Part shown: positions 59,640-64,000 of the stretch, piece by piece
How positions within the stretch are numbered: position 1 is the first letter of the stretch
How the letters are laid out: each line of letters begins with the position of its first letter
NCBI GenBank assembly: GCA_025766275.1
Contig: JAFKAC010000187.1
Location: forward strand, 1-64,000
Origin: Lactarius indigo
Lineage: Eukaryota > Basidiomycota > Agaricomycetes > Russulales > Russulaceae
Direction of reading: 5' to 3'
DNA: 64,000 nt
Made by a program: the position numbers and the translations under genes
The notes under the pieces: model-generated
The model's database searches: none
Told to the model about the DNA's origin: nothing
What the model saw: only the letters and a program-made list of their open reading frames with translations

Positions 59640-62600
59640 GAAAGCACAGTTCGCACAGTTCGGCTTGAGCGTTCATGGCTTGGGCGTGGGTTTATATACG
59701 AATACCACGGGTCGCAGGCGAACCGTCGAAAAAAGATAGGTGATCGACTGGATCTATATCGGTCATTCGTTCCTTATTTCGTTAACCTAATCGAGGTGGT
59801 GTAGTTAGATGGTCCGCACCACTCCCGCGTGCTGAACGAATTCCTGAACACTTGCCTTCTCTGACTCCATATATTTCCGCTCTGTCAACGACAACTGATC
59901 AGCACGACGTCCACGGTGTTCCTTCCCATTCCCACTCTGGTAACAATCGCTCGGAATCAGTCTGCCGCGGAGCTGCTGTCACTTCAGCGGAGCTTGATCT
60001 TCGGCCGTGGGGTCACTTTTAATTACTGAATACGTTCCGGTCAATCGCTGTAGTCGGTGATGAGAACGGGAGAAAAATACTCGAGACCGCAGGGTTGGTA
60101 TACTTGAAAATACTTAAGTTAGAAGAAACCCGATAATCTCGTCATCAACGGCCCGACAGATTGGAGTTCCTGAGTTGGCCGAGACTTTGGTGGGCGGTAA
60201 TGTATTAAGGTCCTTGTTTCAAAAATAGTCACCATACTCCTTGACCCATCATCACGTCAGAAAGTGCGCTGAGCACAGCCTCGCTTTAATCGGGTGTCAG
60301 TGTGCAACTAAACACCATCTATTCTGTGCTGTGATGATGTCAGAGGTCGCCCGGGCGGCGTCAGCGGCGATGATGAAAGAGAATGGGGAAAGTCCGTTAC
60401 AGATCAAAAGGCGTTACTGTACTGTCGTTGTCCCAACTGAGCTGAGGGGATCCCTCAGTTATCAGCAGGCACAGAATTCTTGTTGCGGAGCACATTGGAA
60501 CAACACAAGTTACACACCGCTGACGAGAAGAGCAGATGGGGAATTCGGAGAATGGTGGTGTTTCCAATCGCCAAGCTGATCGGGAAATCTGTCCCAGCGT
60601 CCTTGCCATTAAGCAGGTGACATACCGTACCGCGGTGACGCTGATGCCATATGACCAATGACCGCCATAGGGGAAGCACACATAATAGTGAGTGAGACAC
60701 GGAGATTGAGGCCCTGTGGTGGGAATGATAGATGTAGCCGATACTGCACCCGCCGTTGACCCATATAATTATCGAGTACCGCCCAAATTGATTATTCATC
60801 GAATGCCGCCACTGCCGGGGGATTTCAGCTAGCAAACGGAGACGGCGAAGGGGTGTGATGTCCGCATGGGCCCGGATGGACGACGCTCCCGGGGGTGCCC
60901 ATTTAAGCGACCGAATGGGGTCTGGAGTACGAGTACGACCATAACGATATATGATAAGATCAAGTTGTCGCTGTGGGGAATGAGGCTGAGTTTATCTGGC
61001 AGACGCGTGCAGCTTATACCCTTAAGTCTGTCCTCGATTCGCTGAACGGTGTTACAAGAGTTGTCAAGAGGTACCGGCGTCTAGAGCGGTGTTGGTTCCT
61101 GTGGTAAGTGAGTGAGTCGGGGAGTGGTGGCCCGGGCCCGATCTCAGGTCAGTTTCATGTCCGACGTCTAATGGCCCTCAAACACAGCTGGAACTCCTCC
61201 AAACACCTGGACTTAGTTAACAGTGCGTCGAACAATAAAATCGGTCTCAGGGCTCTCTCGCCGTCTTGGTTCAATTCTCTCTCACACCGTCTTCTTGTTG
61301 TATCAATGTGGCACCAATCATCCCGTCTTTTGCTTCCATTTCAGCTTCTGTTTCCTGCTGTATGCTTCACACACCTCTCTCCAAATCCGGTTTACCCGTT
61401 GGGTGACCAACCAATCAAAAGTAGACTTAGGCTCTAGCCCCAAGGAATACGGGACGTTCTCAAGAGAAAAACAAAGTGCAGGGAGCAGAACAAAAAGAAA
61501 AATGCACAAAGTTTGTCTGGCTCGAGGCATGACCGCAGTACGCGATGATCACCGTGGTCCCCATGAGGCCAAAAACGTGCGCCGGAAAATGACGCGCACG
61601 ACCGGCGGTGGGACTTTATCCGTCACCTTGTAGAGTCCTCTCTCTCAGCCTACAGTTTAGGTGCCCAGAAGAACGGCCAGCTATGACCGCGATTACCCGG
61701 AAGCGATGGGCGGCGAGTAAGACCCGCCACTCGGGTCAAGTTCAAGGTGAGACACCATCGCGAAAGGGTTGCCTGCCAAGCGCAAAACACTCCGGGTAGC
61801 CACTGGCATAGCCCGAACCACGAGGCGACGGCCCTTCCGATGAACCCGTGTAAATCCCCCCACCTAACCCACCCACCCACACTTGCTCTGAATCGTTTGC
61901 GGTGACGCCGCCACTGTTTAGAGACGTTTGTTTGGCAGTCTTGACACGCCCTTGTTTTTTTTTTGGTTTCAATTGCCATCCTCCCTCCCCGGAATTTCGA
62001 TTCCTTTTATTTTTCTTACTATAAAAGAACGATAGGAGAAAACCGCCGCGGCGATTATTGCCGTGAGAAATCCCCACACAGGGGCCCGAGGGGGGGCCCC
62101 CACTCGCAGTCCGTTTCCAGCTGGAGCAGCAGAGCCAAACCGTTCAAAAAAGTTCTCAAGTGCGACTGGCAGTTGTACGTTTTTTGACGTCTTCCATTCC
62201 CCGTGCAGTACAAATGTCTCATCCCGGTTTTCTGTTTGAAGAGGAAGATCTGTCATCGTTCGAGGGCGCGTGGTACTTTTTTTTAGTATCGTACCCGCCG
62301 CTCTAGAGGAGGATGTGCAAAGAGGGAGGGGAACGACGGAATATTATTGGCTAACAAGATTATAAGGTTTGTTTGTTATGCCGGACATGCCGCCACTGCA
62401 CCCGTGCCTCACGGGTGGATCCGAGACGAGGTACTCTAGCTTGACAGAGAAGATAACGCGATTGAATCAGATCAATCAGATCAATCCTGCCTGGACATCT
62501 GGCACCTGTGGCTGTATTGGTCGTGCCTCTGGTGTCGGCATCGCTGTCTGACGTTCGTATGCGTCTTGCATGGCCAAGACAAGAAAAAGGCAAGAAACGA

Positions 62601-63083
62601 GTAACATTTCAGTGGGAGAAAGAATTCCCGCAGGATGGAGGATGGCAGATCGCATTTATTCCCATGACCAGTAGGGGTTCGGTGTCAAGAAAAATAACTA
62701 ATTCTCGTCAAGTATATCACCACTGATGAACATGAATATAACTTGGTGCGGGCCATGCCGTGTCATGTCAAGGTCTGAATAACTCCAAGGTCCAAAACAA
62801 AAGTAATAAAAAAAAAACCAGTGCGAAGGCGAATACACGGGGAATCTTATCCGTATCACATACCGTACATTACGGATGACACGACAGCCTTGAGCACAGG
62901 TACGAGTACAACAACGCGCTGGCGCCGCGCTTGTGCTATCACACTATCAACGAATAATAAAAAAAAGGGGGAGGAATGGGCCAAGTCAGCTGATACGGGT
63001 GAGGAAAAAAAGAGAGGTCATCCCGGATAGACGCTTCGGTAATAGTAAAAGTATCCAGCTGGAGCGAGCGCAGCGCTCGCCGC
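59640..63083. other. Intergenic, 3.4 kb
   Basis: No gene firmly recognised. A 95-aa minus-strand frame at 61969-62256 has one hydrophobic helix (WGFLTAIIAAAVFSY) followed by basic residues, which could be a small membrane protein but has no support beyond that. Homopolymer runs are common (for example at 61955 and 62808). Confidence 0.45.
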
Positions 63084-64000
63084 TTACTGCGCGTAACCCA
63101 CGCCAGCAGCGCCGACGCCGGCACTGTTGGGCCCATAGTATGAATCGGTAGCAACCACCTCCTGTGCACGACCCTGGAACGGGCGCGGATAGGTTACCGG
63201 GGGTGCCCCAGGAACTGAGCGGGGGGCATTGGCTGGGTCCGCGAAGGGGTGGCCGGAGGCAGAGCTAGGCCTGTTCGGATCGTAGTCGTAGTTCTCGTAC
63301 GCACCGGGAGCGGTGGCAGTGGCGGGGGGGTCAGCATAGGCCGCGTTGGGCGGGTAATCGATGCCATAGTCGACGGGACGGAAGACCGTGCTGGGGTCGG
63401 GCTGGCCATAGTGGATAGCGCGGTCAGGGTAGGCGTCAGGCCGGGCCACGTGCGTGGTGAGGTCCGTCGCGCTTTCCCCGAGAGGGCCCTGTCCGAGCTC
63501 TGCTGGCTCGCGAGAAAAGTGAGAGCGGTCGGCCGAGCCACCAACACGGGGGTACTTCTCGTAAAAATCGTTGTCCTTGTAGTGAGCCCTGCGATATCGC
63601 CTGATTACGGTGATAATGCCCATGACAGCAGCAAGTCCGCAGATGATGCCAACGATACTGAAAGTAACGCCGACGGCGGCTTTGTTCCCGAAAAAGCCCT
63701 TGGAGGCGGCACCGGCAGTCTCACTAGCGGAAATGGTGGATGTACGACCGCTGGGGGTGAAAAAGGTATTGGTTGACAGAGGTGTATTGGAACTGAAACG
63801 CGTCGTCGATCCACCAGGTATCAAATTAGATATGACCGAAGTAGACGAGGTGGTTGAACTGAGGTATCGTTAGCTATTGCGCGACACTGCAAAAGACAAC
63901 GGACGTACCTAGTGTCACTCGACGGGGAGGATGTTGTGCTGCTTGAAGGTGTCGACGAGGTAGATGATGAGGATGTGGAAGTAGAAGAGGTGGTGGACGT
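63084..64000 (-). CDS. Ser/Thr-rich single-pass membrane protein (5' cut by window)
   Basis: The gene enters from the right edge. Exons >64000..63909 and 63858..63084; the intron is 50 nt. The N-terminal visible part is almost pure Ser/Thr (TSSTSTSSSSTSSTPSSSTT), then a transmembrane helix (GVTFSIVGIICGLAAVMGII) followed by basic VIRRYRRAHYK, and a cytoplasmic tail of about 170 residues rich in Pro, Tyr, Asp and Ala ending VGAAGVGYAQ. This architecture (glycosylated stalk, one helix, disordered tail) is that of Mid2/Wsc-like surface proteins, common in basidiomycetes; a signal peptide and any WSC domain would lie outside the window. Membership in a specific family is inference. Confidence 0.75.

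Noticed and set aside
61969..62256. 95-aa minus-strand frame with one hydrophobic helix
   Set aside because: A single hydrophobic stretch in a short unspliced frame is weak evidence; mentioned in the intergenic entry only.

Overview
This window looks like nuclear DNA of a filamentous basidiomycete, most likely an Agaricomycete. Genes are packed with short introns (about 45-75 nt, GT..AG). The recognisable proteins include families typical of that group: a Goodbye-NACHT-ankyrin NLR, lineage-expanded F-box proteins, DUF6535 remnants and multi-intron cytochrome P450s. No bacterial operon, rRNA or tRNA was recognised. Exon joins below were worked out by hand from splice signals and reading-frame continuity.

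Layout. 1-640: 3' end of an F-box protein. 2176-5333: CFT2/CPSF100 (+). 6.1-10.8 kb: first cluster of a short-chain dehydrogenase (SDR) family, with one intact copy (-) and two broken copies (+). 11.2-18.8 kb: F-box gene in three tandem copies, two dead and one intact. 19.7-20.4 kb: small dual-specificity phosphatase-like gene (-) whose catalytic Cys is Gly. 21.3-21.9 kb: possible small basic protein. 22.2-22.9 kb: minisatellite of about 140-bp units. 23.9-25.3 kb: TAF4 (-). 27.7-36 kb: second SDR cluster, with two intact and two broken copies plus a DUF6535 remnant, interrupted by a purine-skewed stretch. 36.8-45.8 kb: two alpha-tubulin paralogues flanking an NLR gene. 46.7-47.6 kb: ARF GTPase. 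47.9-50.8 kb (-) and 51.1-57.3 kb (+): exocyst SEC15 and nucleoporin NUP188, divergently transcribed. 57.5-59.6 kb (-): cytochrome P450. 63.1 kb to the end (-): Ser/Thr-rich single-pass membrane protein, cut by the window edge.

The window alternates housekeeping genes (mRNA 3' processing, TFIID, microtubules, vesicle traffic, exocyst, nuclear pore) with fast-evolving accessory blocks. The accessory blocks show repeated duplication and decay: seven SDR copies of which three are intact, three F-box copies of which one is intact, and an NLR whose ankyrin repeats are nearly identical and whose last repeats lie beyond a premature stop. The observations most worth following are the Cys-to-Gly pseudophosphatase, the 3'-biased intron difference between the two alpha-tubulin genes, the SDR/DUF6535 inverted duplication, and the NLR repeats.
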